The notes below the pieces were generated by a model that searched no databases, had not been told where the DNA came from, and worked only from the letters and a program-made list of their open reading frames with translations. This document shows positions 34,280 through 42,868 of a stretch of 42,868 nt of DNA, one piece after another. The number at the start of each line of letters is the position of its first letter. Within the stretch, counting starts at the first letter, position 1. Origin of the DNA: an uncultured Anaerolineae bacterium (GTDB taxonomy: Bacteria; Chloroflexota; Anaerolineae; J036; Brachytrichaceae); contig CALBEF010000052.1 of the NCBI GenBank assembly GCA_937927775.1, forward strand, positions 1 to 42,868, written 5' to 3'. The position numbers and the translations under genes were made by a program.

Positions 34280-35440
34280 CTATCCATGCCGGCGCATGAA
34301 GCGTTGCATGCGCTCCAGCGCCTGCTCGATCTTCTCGTAGGCGGTGGCGTAGCACATGCGCACAAATCCCTCGCCGCCGGCCCCAAAGGCGCTGCCCGGA
34401 ATGCAGGCGACCTGCTCTTCCAGCAGCAGTTTGTCGGCAAACTCCTCGTCGGTCATGCCGGCGCGTTGCACAGAGGGGAAAGCGTAAAACGCGCCGCGCG
34501 GCTCGAAGCAGTCCAGGCCGAGCGCATTCAGGCCGCTGACGATCAGCTTGCGCCGGCGGTCATACTCGGCCAACATGCGCTGCACGTGCGGCTCGCCTGC
34601 TTCCAGCGCGACCAGCGCGGCCACCTGGGCTGTGGTCGGCGCGGACATGATGGTGTATTGATGCACCTTGCGCGTGGCGGCGACCAGTTCAGCCGGCCCG
34701 GCCACATAGCCGATGCGCCAGCCGGTCATGGCGTAGTCTTTGCTGAAGCCGCCCAGTAGCAGCGTGCGCGCTTTCATGCCCGGCAGCGCGGCAAAGCACA
34801 CGTGCTCGATGCCGTACACCAGCCGGTCGTAAATCTCATCGCTGATGACGAGGAGATCGTGCTTCTCGGCCACGGCGGCCACTTCGAGCATTCGTTCGCG
34901 GGTCATCACCGCGCCGGTCGGGTTGTTGGGATAGCCGATCAGGATGGCCTTCGTTCTGGGCGTAATGCGCGCCTCGATCTCGGCGCCGGTCACCATGAAG
35001 TCGTTTTCGACCCGGCAGGGAATGGTGACAGGCGCGCCGCCGGCGAACACCACTTCGGCAGTGTAGGCCACAAAACAGGGCTGCGGCACGATCACCTCGT
35101 CGCCGGGGTCGCAGATGGCCGTTAATGCCAGGTAAAGCGCCTCGCTCACGCCGACGGTGATCAGCACTTCATCTTCGGGGTGATAGCTCACGCCGTACAC
35201 GCGATCGAGGTGCCGGCTGACAGCCTGGCGCAATTCGAGCGTGCCGGAGTTGCTGGTGTAGTGCGTCTCACCCCGGCGCAGGGATGCCACGCCTTCTTCA
35301 ATGATCGGCTCCGGCGTGACGAAATCCGGCTCGCCGATACCCAGCGAGATTACGTCCGGCATGGTGGCGGCAATGTCGAAATACTTGCGGATGCCCGATG
35401 GCGGCACTGCGGCAACACGTTTGGAAATGAACTGTCTCAT
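34280..35440 (-). CDS. Class I/II aminotransferase
   Basis: PLP-dependent aminotransferase of 386 residues. The pyridoxal lysine is in GGFSKDYAMTGWRIGY (near 235), with YPNNPTGAV and SDEIYDRLVY before it and FVRMCYAT near the end. This matches the subgroup annotated as aspartate or aromatic aminotransferases (fold type I); the substrate cannot be set from sequence alone. The start is ATG 35440 (MRQFISKRV), preceded only by an octamer array; upstream in-frame codons come from that array. Confidence 0.92.
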   Translation of the reverse strand: MRQFISKRVAAVPPSGIRKYFDIAATMPDVISLGIGEPDFVTPEPIIEEGVASLRRGETHYTSNSGTLELRQAVSRHLDRVYGVSYHPEDEVLITVGVSEALYLALTAICDPGDEVIVPQPCFVAYTAEVVFAGGAPVTIPCRVENDFMVTGAEIEARITPRTKAILIGYPNNPTGAVMTRERMLEVAAVAEKHDLLVISDEIYDRLVYGIEHVCFAALPGMKARTLLLGGFSKDYAMTGWRIGYVAGPAELVAATRKVHQYTIMSAPTTAQVAALVALEAGEPHVQRMLAEYDRRRKLIVSGLNALGLDCFEPRGAFYAFPSVQRAGMTDEEFADKLLLEEQVACIPGSAFGAGGEGFVRMCYATAYEKIEQALERMQRFMRRHG

Positions 35441-35527
35441 GGGGGAATTGAGTGATCGAGCGATTGAGTGATCGAGCGATTGAGTCATTGAGCGATTGAG
35501 TCATTGAGCCGTTGAGTTTGTTGCGCA
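35441..35527 (-). repeat. Octamer tandem array before the aminotransferase gene
   Basis: Minus-strand units of 8 nt: CTCAATGA, CTCAATCG, CTCAATGA, CTCAATCG, CTCGATCA, CTCAATCG, CTCGATCA, CTCAATTC, ending at CCCCATG, the start codon. The array fills the spacer behind the nucleotidyltransferase gene. No Shine-Dalgarno is visible in it. Confidence 0.85.
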
Positions 35528-35549
35528 ATGACCCAACCGGCGGCGGAAT

Positions 35550-36551
35550 CTATTCGGAGTCGAAGCCAACGACGCTCGAATCGCCGACGTTGAAGCTGCG
35601 GGGCCGGCCGATCAACAAGGCGTCGCGCCCGATCAGCGAGCGGGCCAGCACATGATCGGTGACGCGCGCGCCGGCGTCCACAATGCTGTCGCGCACAATG
35701 CTGCTTTCGATCTGGCAGCCTTCGGCGATCGTGGCATACGGGCCGATCACGCTGTGTGTGATCGTCGCGGAGGGATGAATGTGCACCGGCGGCACGATCA
35801 CGCAGTCGCAGTGACTCCAGTCCCCGCTGTTGTCATGGCCGTGCTCCAGCAAATAGCGATTGGTTTCCAGCACAGTGTCCGGCTTGCCGCAGTCGAGCCA
35901 CACATCCACCCGGCTGGTGCGCAGCCTGGCCCCGGACTCGATCATCAGATTGAAGGCGTCGGCCAGAAAATACTCGCCCTGTGTTTTGATGTCGCGCGAT
36001 ATTAGCGCCGCGCAAGCATCCATCAGCCGGGCCGCCTCCCTGACATAGTACATGCCGATGACGGCCAGACGGTTGTCCAGGTTGGCCGGCTTCTCGATAA
36101 AGCGGGTAATGTGGCCGGCAGCGTCCAACTGCACTACGCCAAACCGGCGCGGATCCTCGACCTCCTTGACGAAAATCACCCCGTCGGCCTGCTCGTCCCT
36201 CAACGACGACAGATCGACATGCGCCAGCGTATCCACAAAGACGACGAAGGTCGGCCCGGTCACCAGATCGCGCGCCAACAGGATGGCCGGCGCCTGGCCG
36301 TTCAATTCCTTTTGCTCCACATAGTGCGCGCGCAGGCCCGGATAGGTGCGGCTCACATAGTCATGAATCTGGTCGCCCAGAAATCCGACCACAAACACAA
36401 CGGTGTCGATGTCCGTGCCGGCGGCTGCAATGCGGTCGAGGATATGCCCCAGCACCGGCTTGCCGGCCACGTTGATGAGCGGTTTGGGCTTGGTGTACGT
36501 GTGTGGCCGCAGGCGCGTGCCAAAGCCGGCCAGTGGAATGATAAGGTTCAT
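35550..36551 (-). CDS. Sugar-1-phosphate nucleotidyltransferase
   Basis: A 333-residue enzyme. It begins with the nucleotidyltransferase signature LAGFGTRLRPHTYTKPKPL (7-25) and continues with VFVDTL and EKPANLDN. The last 90 residues are left-handed beta-helix repeats (IHPSATITHSVIGPYATIAE). It would join a nucleotide to a sugar-1-phosphate; glucose-1-phosphate thymidylyl- or uridylyltransferase is likeliest. The ATG at 36551 is preceded only by a heptad array. It may supply the UXS-like epimerase or a cell-surface glycan. Confidence 0.88.
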   Translation of the reverse strand: MNLIIPLAGFGTRLRPHTYTKPKPLINVAGKPVLGHILDRIAAAGTDIDTVVFVVGFLGDQIHDYVSRTYPGLRAHYVEQKELNGQAPAILLARDLVTGPTFVVFVDTLAHVDLSSLRDEQADGVIFVKEVEDPRRFGVVQLDAAGHITRFIEKPANLDNRLAVIGMYYVREAARLMDACAALISRDIKTQGEYFLADAFNLMIESGARLRTSRVDVWLDCGKPDTVLETNRYLLEHGHDNSGDWSHCDCVIVPPVHIHPSATITHSVIGPYATIAEGCQIESSIVRDSIVDAGARVTDHVLARSLIGRDALLIGRPRSFNVGDSSVVGFDSE

Positions 36552-36618
36552 AGGCAGTAGTCAGATGTCAGGCAACAGATGACAGACGACAGATAACAGA
36601 CGACAGACGACAGATAAC
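36552..36618 (-). repeat. Heptad tandem array before the nucleotidyltransferase gene
   Basis: Minus-strand 7-mers: CTGTTAT, CTGTCGT, CTGTCGT, CTGTTAT, CTGTCGT, CTGTCAT, CTGTTGC, CTGACAT, CTGACTA, CTGCCTA, the last running into the ATG. It occupies most of the spacer behind gatA (36552-36666). Confidence 0.85.
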
Positions 36619-36666
36619 GGTAATCCGATTAGAACACATCCAGCCGGCAGTCAGGCGATCGACAGT

Positions 36667-38169
36667 TTAACTGCCGGCAGCAGCCTGCGCAGAGCTTGCC
36701 GCCAACGGCGGCCTGGCAAGATGCCAGCGCGTGTTGCGTTGGAATGCGTCGGCTGCGCGCAGCACGGTTTTCTCGTCGAATGCGGCGCCCATCAACTGCA
36801 TGCCGATGGGCAGGCCGGCGTCGTCGAAACCACACGGAATACTCACGCCGCAGATGCCGGCCAGATTCATCGTCAACGTGAAGATATCCGACAGATACAT
36901 CTGCATCGGATCGTCGGCCTTCTCGCCGATCTTGAACGCCGTGGTTGGCGAGGTGGGCGCGACGATCAGATCAACCTGGGCAAAGGCGCGCTCGAACTCC
37001 TGCTTGATGAGCGTGCGCACTTTCTGCGCGCGGATGTAGTAGGCGTCGTAGTAGCCGGCGCTCAGGGCGTATGTGCCGAGCATGATGCGGCGCTTCACCT
37101 CCGCGCCGAATCCTGCGCCGCGTGTCTTGCGCCAGGTGTCGATCAGGTCCGCGCCGGGCACGCGCAGCCCATAGCGCACGCCGTCGAAACGGGCCAGATT
37201 GGCCGAGGCCTCGGCGGTGGCAATCAGGTAATACACCGGCAGCGCCAGATTGGTGCTGGGCAGGCTGATCTCGGTCACGCTCGCGCCCAGCTTGCGCAGC
37301 GTGTCGATGCCGGCGCGCACCGCCTCGCCCACTTCCGGTTGCATGCCTGGGATGAAATACTCGCGCGGCACGCCGAGGCGCAGGCCGCGTATGTCGCCGT
37401 TCAGCGCCTGCTCATAAGCGTCCACGGGCTTGTCGGCGCTGGTCGAGTCGCGCGGGTCGCGCCCGGCGATGACTTCGAGCAGGATAGCGGCGTCGCGCGC
37501 GTCTTTGGTCAGCGCGCCCACCGAGTCCAGCGACGAGCCATAGGCGATCAGCCCATAGCGCGAGACGCGGCCGTAGGAATTCTTCAGACCAGTGACGCCG
37601 CACAGCGAGGCCGGCTGGCGCACGCTGCCGCCGGTGTCGCTGCCCAGCGCCGCGCAGCACAGATCAGCAGCCACCGCCGCCGCGCTGCCGCCCGACGATC
37701 CGCCCGGCACGCGCGTCTCGTCCCAGGGGTTGCGTGTGACGCCAAAGCCGGAGTTTTCGGTCGAGGAGCCCATGGCGAACTCGTCGGTGTTGGTCTTGCC
37801 CAGAAAGACGGCGCCGGCCGCGCGCAGCCGGGCTACGCAGGTGGCGTCCCACGCCGGCGTGTAGCGCTCCAGAATGCGCGAGCCGGCCGTGGTGCGCAAC
37901 CCGCGCGTGCTCAGCACGTCCTTGATGGCGATCGGAATGCCAAGCAACGGCTGGTCGTTGAACGCCGCTGCGCCGTCGCGCGCCAGGCGCGCATCCGCTG
38001 CTGCCGCCTGTTGCATTGCCTCGTCGCGGTTCAGCGCAAGAAAGGCGTTCAGGCGCGGGTTCAGCGCGTCAATGCGCTCCAGAAAGGCGCCGGTCAAGGC
38101 GGCAGATGTGAACTGGCCGGCGCGCAAGCCGGCGCGCGCCTCATGGATTGTGAGAGAGCAAAGATTCAT
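36667..38169 (-). CDS. gatA: Asp/Glu-tRNA amidotransferase subunit A
   Basis: Amidase subunit of GatCAB, which turns Asp-tRNA-Asn into Asn-tRNA-Asn and Glu-tRNA-Gln into Gln-tRNA-Gln. It has 500 residues. The Ser-cisSer-Lys triad is visible: Lys in [11 protein letters not shown] (near 80), cis-Ser and nucleophile in [16 protein letters not shown] and [13 protein letters not shown] (near 155-180). The start is ATG 38169 ([11 protein letters not shown]), 20 bp after gatC; an in-frame TTG upstream is less likely. gatB is not in the window. Together with the non-discriminating AspRS signature, this supports the indirect route to Asn-tRNA. Confidence 0.95.
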   Translation of the reverse strand: MNLCSLTIHEARAGLRAGQFTSAALTGAFLERIDALNPRLNAFLALNRDEAMQQAAAADARLARDGAAAFNDQPLLGIPIAIKDVLSTRGLRTTAGSRILERYTPAWDATCVARLRAAGAVFLGKTNTDEFAMGSSTENSGFGVTRNPWDETRVPGGSSGGSAAAVAADLCCAALGSDTGGSVRQPASLCGVTGLKNSYGRVSRYGLIAYGSSLDSVGALTKDARDAAILLEVIAGRDPRDSTSADKPVDAYEQALNGDIRGLRLGVPREYFIPGMQPEVGEAVRAGIDTLRKLGASVTEISLPSTNLALPVYYLIATAEASANLARFDGVRYGLRVPGADLIDTWRKTRGAGFGAEVKRRIMLGTYALSAGYYDAYYIRAQKVRTLIKQEFERAFAQVDLIVAPTSPTTAFKIGEKADDPMQMYLSDIFTLTMNLAGICGVSIPCGFDDAGLPIGMQLMGAAFDEKTVLRAADAFQRNTRWHLARPPLAASSAQAAAGS

Positions 38170-38189
38170 GGCGGGTTGCGCGCGCAAGT

Positions 38190-38492
38190 CTAGTCGCCGG
38201 CGTCGAAGGTTGCCTGCACCTCAAAGCTGAGGCCGTCGGTGCGAGGCGCATTGGCCAGCGCCTCCTCGCGCGACAGGCTGCCGCCGGGCGTGTCGTCGGC
38301 CCGCATCACGTTGCGCACATCCAGCGCGCTGGCGGTGGGCGGGATGCCATCCACGTTCACGGACATCAGGGCGGCGGCATAGTCCAGCACTGCCGACAGT
38401 TGGCCGGCATAGCGCGACTTTTCGTCTTCGGTCAGTTCGAGCCGCGCCAGCAGGGCGATGCGCTCGACTTCTGCAACGGTGAGGTTGGGCAT
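38190..38492 (-). CDS. gatC: Asp/Glu-tRNA amidotransferase subunit C
   Basis: A 100-residue stabilising subunit of GatCAB. It starts [20 protein letters not shown], has the family's [20 protein letters not shown] and ends in an Asp-rich tail. It is directly upstream of gatA. The start is ATG 38492; an upstream in-frame start is not needed for family length. No ribosome site or -10 box is obvious. Confidence 0.93.
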   Translation of the reverse strand: MPNLTVAEVERIALLARLELTEDEKSRYAGQLSAVLDYAAALMSVNVDGIPPTASALDVRNVMRADDTPGGSLSREEALANAPRTDGLSFEVQATFDAGD

Positions 38493-38574
38493 TGTGCAGG
38501 TGGAAAGTGAGCCCGGGGCCATCGGCGTGTTGAGCCGATTCTGCGGCGCTCAACGACAGGTCGGCTTAATCGGT

Positions 38575-39084
38575 TCAGTCAGAGTCGCCGCTTTCCAGGA
38601 CAGGCGCAGCAACCGGTCGCGCTGGCAATACCTGAACGGCATCAGGGAATGGAGCCTCAACGTCGCCGTTCATATTGGTCTGGCCGCGCAGAAAAGCGCC
38701 TTCGTTCAGCAACAGCGTGTTCACGTTGAGGTCGCCGAAAAGTTTGCCGGTCTCGGTGATCTCCACGCGATTGGCGGTCACATTGCCTTTGATCTGCCCG
38801 GACACAACGACGTTGTGCGCCTGCACATCGGCCACGACGCGCGCCGACTCGGAGACGATCAGGTTGCCGGCGGTCTGGATCTGGCCCTCGAACATGCCCT
38901 CGATGCGGATGCCGCCATCGCTCTGCAGGACGCCGTTCATGCGGCAGTTTGCGCCGATGACGGTTTCGATTTTGGCAGCCTGGCCGCCGGCCACAGCCGG
39001 CGAAGACGCCGAGTCAAAGCGGGCCGCCGCCGGCGCGATGGGTGTGGGTTGAGGCGCCGGCGCAGGCTTCTCCCTTCCGAACAT
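38575..39084 (-). CDS. Bactofilin
   Basis: A 169-residue cytoskeletal protein. A Pro/Ala-rich N-terminus (1-40) precedes a right-handed beta-helix of DUF583/bactofilin type (about 45-140: NGVLQSDGGIRIEGMFEGQI, VVADVQAHNVVVSGQIKGNV, LFGDLNVNTLLLNEGAFLRG) and a short flexible tail. Such proteins polymerise without nucleotide, often at the membrane. GGAGG precedes ATG 39084. It lies near an FtsB/DivIC-like gene, which fits cell-shape functions. Confidence 0.93.
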   Translation of the reverse strand: MFGREKPAPAPQPTPIAPAAARFDSASSPAVAGGQAAKIETVIGANCRMNGVLQSDGGIRIEGMFEGQIQTAGNLIVSESARVVADVQAHNVVVSGQIKGNVTANRVEITETGKLFGDLNVNTLLLNEGAFLRGQTNMNGDVEAPFPDAVQVLPARPVAAPVLESGDSD

Positions 39085-39224
39085 ACGTTTGTCCTCCAGT
39101 CACTGCTCAAGGTATTCGGTTCCGCTTGCCGGAACAACGGCCTATATATACCATGCGCCTGCGCGCGCTCAGACGCGCTTCGAGAGCGCGCAGAACAGCG
39201 CGCAGAAGCCGGTTAGGATTAGGA

Positions 39225-39596
39225 TCAACGGGCTGTCTGAGCCGGCGTGGCGTCCAGCCAGATGCTGCGCGGGGGCGCCGCATTCTGAACGGATGGCGGG
39301 ATGATGGGAATCTCACCGCGCCGCACCAGGCGATACTCCACGCGCGCCCGGCGCTCCACATAGGCTTCGCTGGTCACGTAGTCCAGCCTGGCCCTGAGGT
39401 GATCGCGCCGGGCCTCGGCCTGGGCCACCTGGGTGGACATCTGGTCAACCGCCATGCGCGCGCGCGTTTCGGCGTCGAGCCGGCCCATCAAGTTGAACAT
39501 GAGCGGCAACGACAGGATGAGCAGGATGAGGGCCGCCCAGGTCAACAGGCGCGACGGGCCGGCTGAGGGGTCCTGGATGGGAGTGGCCGGTTGCAT
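39225..39596 (-). CDS. FtsB/DivIC-like septum formation protein
   Basis: A 123-residue bitopic membrane protein with a short cytoplasmic N-terminus, one membrane segment (about 18-37) and a coiled coil (about 40-75). The FtsB-like stretch ARLDYVTSEAYVERRARVEY then follows, and a Pro-rich end. Such proteins link early and late divisome components outside the membrane. It lies between the tRNA gene and bactofilin on the same strand. Confidence 0.82.
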   Translation of the reverse strand: MQPATPIQDPSAGPSRLLTWAALILLILSLPLMFNLMGRLDAETRARMAVDQMSTQVAQAEARRDHLRARLDYVTSEAYVERRARVEYRLVRRGEIPIIPPSVQNAAPPRSIWLDATPAQTAR

Positions 39597-39626
39597 GGGC
39601 GTGTTCTGGGCTGAAAAAAGAAATCA

Positions 39627-39710
<84 letters not shown>

Positions 39711-39760
39711 ATTTGGGGTTGCGCCGGCCCGCCAGCAGGCCATTGCTTACCGTGAAGGGG

Positions 39761-39766
39761 ATTATA
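39761..39766 (-). promoter_or_regulatory. Promoter -10 of tRNA-Leu
   Basis: TGCTATAAT on the minus strand is an extended -10, about 50 nt before the tRNA 5' end. This leaves a leader of about 44 nt to be removed by RNase P. Confidence 0.65.
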
Positions 39767-39807
39767 GCACAATGTCGCCGCGCAAGGCGCTTTGGCAGTC
39801 AATCAAT

Positions 39808-40950
<1,143 letters not shown>

Positions 40951-40996
40951 TCATAGCTGAGGGCAGCGCGACCGGGATATGTCGAGCACATACAGC

Positions 40997-41281
40997 CTAA
41001 CCCGCTTCCAGGCGCAACGCCACCCGGTCACCGGCCTGAAGCTGCTCTGCCGCTCGCACACTATCCCGGATCGGCACGATATAGCGATCACCCTTCGGAA
41101 AAAGGGAGGTCTTCCATTCGGTATGACCAATCCTGGCCGTGACCGGGATCATGCCCCAGCCATAAGTCACCGATCGCGCGATGGCTCTGAGGGCGTCAGA
41201 CTGCTCATCGGGAATAGTCACAAAGTGATACGGGGCGGGGCCGCGCCAGTGCCAGATTTCGCCCTCAAACTCAATCGTCAT
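40997..41281 (-). CDS. DUF1905-domain protein
   Basis: A 94-residue beta-barrel protein starting MTIEFEGEIWHWRGPAPYHF, with SVTYGWGMIPVTARIGHTEW and FPKGDRYIVPI, the pattern of DUF1905. Function is unknown. Its ribosome site appears to be the last unit of the repeat array before the ATG (AAGGGTGA). Confidence 0.88.
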   Translation of the reverse strand: MTIEFEGEIWHWRGPAPYHFVTIPDEQSDALRAIARSVTYGWGMIPVTARIGHTEWKTSLFPKGDRYIVPIRDSVRAAEQLQAGDRVALRLEAG

Positions 41282-41342
41282 GGCGTCTCACCCTTGTCAC
41301 CCTGTCACCCTTGTCACCCTGTCACCCTTGTCACCCTGTCAC
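41282..41342 (-). repeat. Tandem array of 17 nt units before the DUF1905 gene
   Basis: The minus strand reads GGGTGACA GGGTGACAA three times, then GGGTGAGA and CGCCATG. Each unit contains a Shine-Dalgarno-like GGGTGA, and the last stands at a usable distance from ATG 41281. It fills the spacer behind the HlyD-type gene. Confidence 0.9.
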
Positions 41343-42701
41343 CTACTGCGGCGCCGCGATCGTTTGCCCTTCGCTCAACCCGGCCACGATCTCCGTCTGC
41401 GTCTCGCCGCGCAGCCCGACCTGCACTTCGACTTCCTGCAACTGATTGTCCGGGCCGACGACCGTCACGAACGACTTGCCGGCGGCCCGATCGCGGCGCA
41501 CGGCCCAGTTTGGCACAAGCAGCACGTTGTCGCGCCGGTCAACGACGATGGAGGCATTCGCCGTCATGCCCACGCGCAGCGGAGCCTCTGTTGCATCGAG
41601 CACGATGCGCACCGCGTAGGACACAATGCCGCCCTGCACGGTTGAGGTGGAGGCGATGCGATCCACCCGGCCCGTCAGCTCGACCTCCGGGAGCGCGTCC
41701 AGCGTGATGCGCACCGGCTGGCCCGGCCGCACTTTGGCGATGTCGATCTCGTCCACTTTCACATCGATGTGCAGCAGCGAGGTGTCGAGCAGCGTGATGA
41801 TCGGCTGCGCGCCGGCCCACTCGCCCTGCTCGATCGCAACAGCGCCAATGACGCCGCTTACCGGCGCAACGAGGCGCGCCTTTTCCAGCCGGCGCTCGGC
41901 CTGCTCGACCGCCAGCGCGGCGCGCCGGCGCTCGGCCTCCACACGCTCCAGATCGAAATCCTGCGCCGGCTGGCGCAGTTGATCGAGACGCGCGCGGGCT
42001 TCTTCCACGCGCTGCCAGGCGGCCGCCAGTTGCGCCTGCTCCGGCCCCTGCAGCAGCCGGTCATACTGACGCTGGGCCGCCTCCAGGTTGTTCTGCGCCT
42101 GGCGCAGTTGGACGACAGTCGGGCTGTCGCCGATGGTGTTGGGCTGGAATCTGTTGGCCAGGTCATAGGATGCCTGAGCCTGGCGCAGTTGCGCTTCGGC
42201 GTTCAGCAACTGGGCTTTGGCCGCGTCGAGATCAGGCTTCTCCGTTCCAGCGCGCACCTTTGCATAGTTGGCCTGCGCTGCGCTCAGGGCGGCCTCGGCG
42301 GCCTTGATGTCGCCCGCGCGGGTACCCTCTACCGTCCGGCTGTAAGCAGCATTGGCAACGATCAAGCCGGTTCTGGCCTGCGCCAGCGCCAGTTCCAGAT
42401 CGGCAGTGTCCAGCCGGGCAATTACATCGCCTTTTTTCACCACCGAGCCAACCTCAACGGCCAGTTCAACGACTTTGCCCGGCTGCTGGAATCCGATGCG
42501 CGCTTCGCCCTCCGGCTGGATATTGCCGGTCGCATTCACCGTCGAGAGCAATGTCCCTCTTACAACCGTTGCCGTGCGCCCCGGGGCAGGGGCAGATTGC
42601 GCCATGCCCGGCAGCGCCGGCAGACTCGAACAACCCGACACCAGCACAGCCGCCAATGCCAGCGCCGGCCAGAGTTTTCTGATTTTGTGCGCCCGATGCA
42701 T
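41343..42701 (-). CDS. HlyD/RND-type periplasmic adaptor lipoprotein
   Basis: A 452-residue membrane-fusion (adaptor) protein of a tripartite or ABC-type efflux system. The signal peptide ends in lipobox LVSGC. A biotinyl-lipoyl half-motif follows (IQPEGEARIGFQQPGKVVEL), then a long Ala/Gln-rich coiled coil (about 115-265), the second lipoyl half (ARLVAPVSGVIGAVAIEQGE) and beta-barrel domains. AAGGAG lies before ATG 42701. The partner transporter is not in the window and should lie beyond the right edge or elsewhere. Substrate unknown. Confidence 0.9.
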   Translation of the reverse strand: MHRAHKIRKLWPALALAAVLVSGCSSLPALPGMAQSAPAPGRTATVVRGTLLSTVNATGNIQPEGEARIGFQQPGKVVELAVEVGSVVKKGDVIARLDTADLELALAQARTGLIVANAAYSRTVEGTRAGDIKAAEAALSAAQANYAKVRAGTEKPDLDAAKAQLLNAEAQLRQAQASYDLANRFQPNTIGDSPTVVQLRQAQNNLEAAQRQYDRLLQGPEQAQLAAAWQRVEEARARLDQLRQPAQDFDLERVEAERRRAALAVEQAERRLEKARLVAPVSGVIGAVAIEQGEWAGAQPIITLLDTSLLHIDVKVDEIDIAKVRPGQPVRITLDALPEVELTGRVDRIASTSTVQGGIVSYAVRIVLDATEAPLRVGMTANASIVVDRRDNVLLVPNWAVRRDRAAGKSFVTVVGPDNQLQEVEVQVGLRGETQTEIVAGLSEGQTIAAPQ

Positions 42702-42809
42702 CTCGTGTGTTCTCCTTGTCAACATCAACGCATAGTTGTACCGCAGAATCCCTCGAAAAATCTGAGAGACAGCTAATAATTGCGCCGGCTGGCTGCGCGG
42801 CGCATGGTG

Positions 42810-42815
42810 TATCGT
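42810..42815 (+). promoter_or_regulatory. Candidate -10 box at the right edge
   Basis: TATCGT lies 8 nt before ATG 42824, the leaderless spacing seen elsewhere in the window. Confidence 0.4.
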
Positions 42816-42823
42816 TCCGGGCG

Positions 42824-42868
42824 ATGATTCACCTGAACGATCTGCGGCTTGCCACAGGCGGCCGGCTT
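42824..42868 (+). CDS. Start of a gene cut by the window edge
   Basis: Fifteen codons, MIHLNDLRLATGGRL, remain open to the end of the window. A TATCGT box stands 8 nt upstream. The ATGG(R)L pattern near the start recalls MurF-type ligases, but this is only a guess from 15 residues. Confidence 0.45.
   Translation, partial: MIHLNDLRLATGGRL

Overview
The window is GC-rich (roughly 60-65% G+C by eye) bacterial chromosome, densely packed, with about 39 protein genes, one tRNA-Leu and the remains of one mobile element at the left edge. The gene set suggests a Chloroflexota-like bacterium. It includes a PBP1A with an Ig-like tail, a bactofilin, hybrid kinases with degenerate receivers, an Lpl-type ABC importer without its ATPase, a separate large-subunit acyl-CoA mutase and two CydA-like membrane subunits. 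That placement is an inference from gene content; no marker gene in the window proves it.

Layout. 1-162: transposase C-terminus. 229-3249 (-): PBP1A. 3452-6848 (+): guaB, then aspS. 6987-8768 (+): membrane-anchored alpha/beta hydrolase. 8841-11263 (+): a two-gene type II restriction-modification system resembling AvaI/BsoBI. 11317-14947 (-): binding protein and two permeases of an oligosaccharide-type ABC importer. 15098-18608: hybrid histidine kinase and a convergent receiver protein whose ends overlap. 18674-19406: small phosphatase and a stand-alone acyl carrier protein. 19503-22172 (-): two-subunit cytochrome bd-like complex with a fused cytochrome c. 22695-24587: dnaK. 24629-26737: KynB-like hydrolase, PPOX-class flavoenzyme, UspA, CBS protein. 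26874-30002 (+): acyl-CoA mutase, two tiny proteins and a UXS-like epimerase. 30016-42701 (-): phosphoribosyltransferase, ThpR, VWA protein, LuxR regulator, DUF4177 protein, aminotransferase, nucleotidyltransferase, gatA, gatC, bactofilin, FtsB/DivIC-like protein, tRNA-Leu, tgt, DUF1905 protein and an HlyD-type adaptor. 42824-end (+): start of a further gene.

The most notable find is in the aspS leader. A -10 box lies 8 nt before an 18-codon ORF encoding MFARPARANNNDDNDAAR. A hairpin follows whose loop is the ORF's own stop codon, and then an intrinsic terminator 28 nt before the aspS start. The 3' arm of the first hairpin is complementary to the 5' arm of the terminator, which is the layout of trp/pheST-type attenuation. 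AspRS carries the His31/Gly signature of non-discriminating enzymes, and gatA and gatC are in the window. The run of Asn and Asp codons would therefore read exactly the two tRNAs that this enzyme charges.

Two other window-wide signals stand out. First, many genes have a TANNNT box 6-8 nt before ATG/GTG and no Shine-Dalgarno sequence, implying leaderless transcription; three such starts open short upstream ORFs (guaB, aspS, PPOX). Second, degenerate 7-, 8- or 17-nt tandem arrays fill four same-strand intergenic spacers directly before start codons, and a similar heptad array is inserted in frame inside the acyl-CoA mutase gene.
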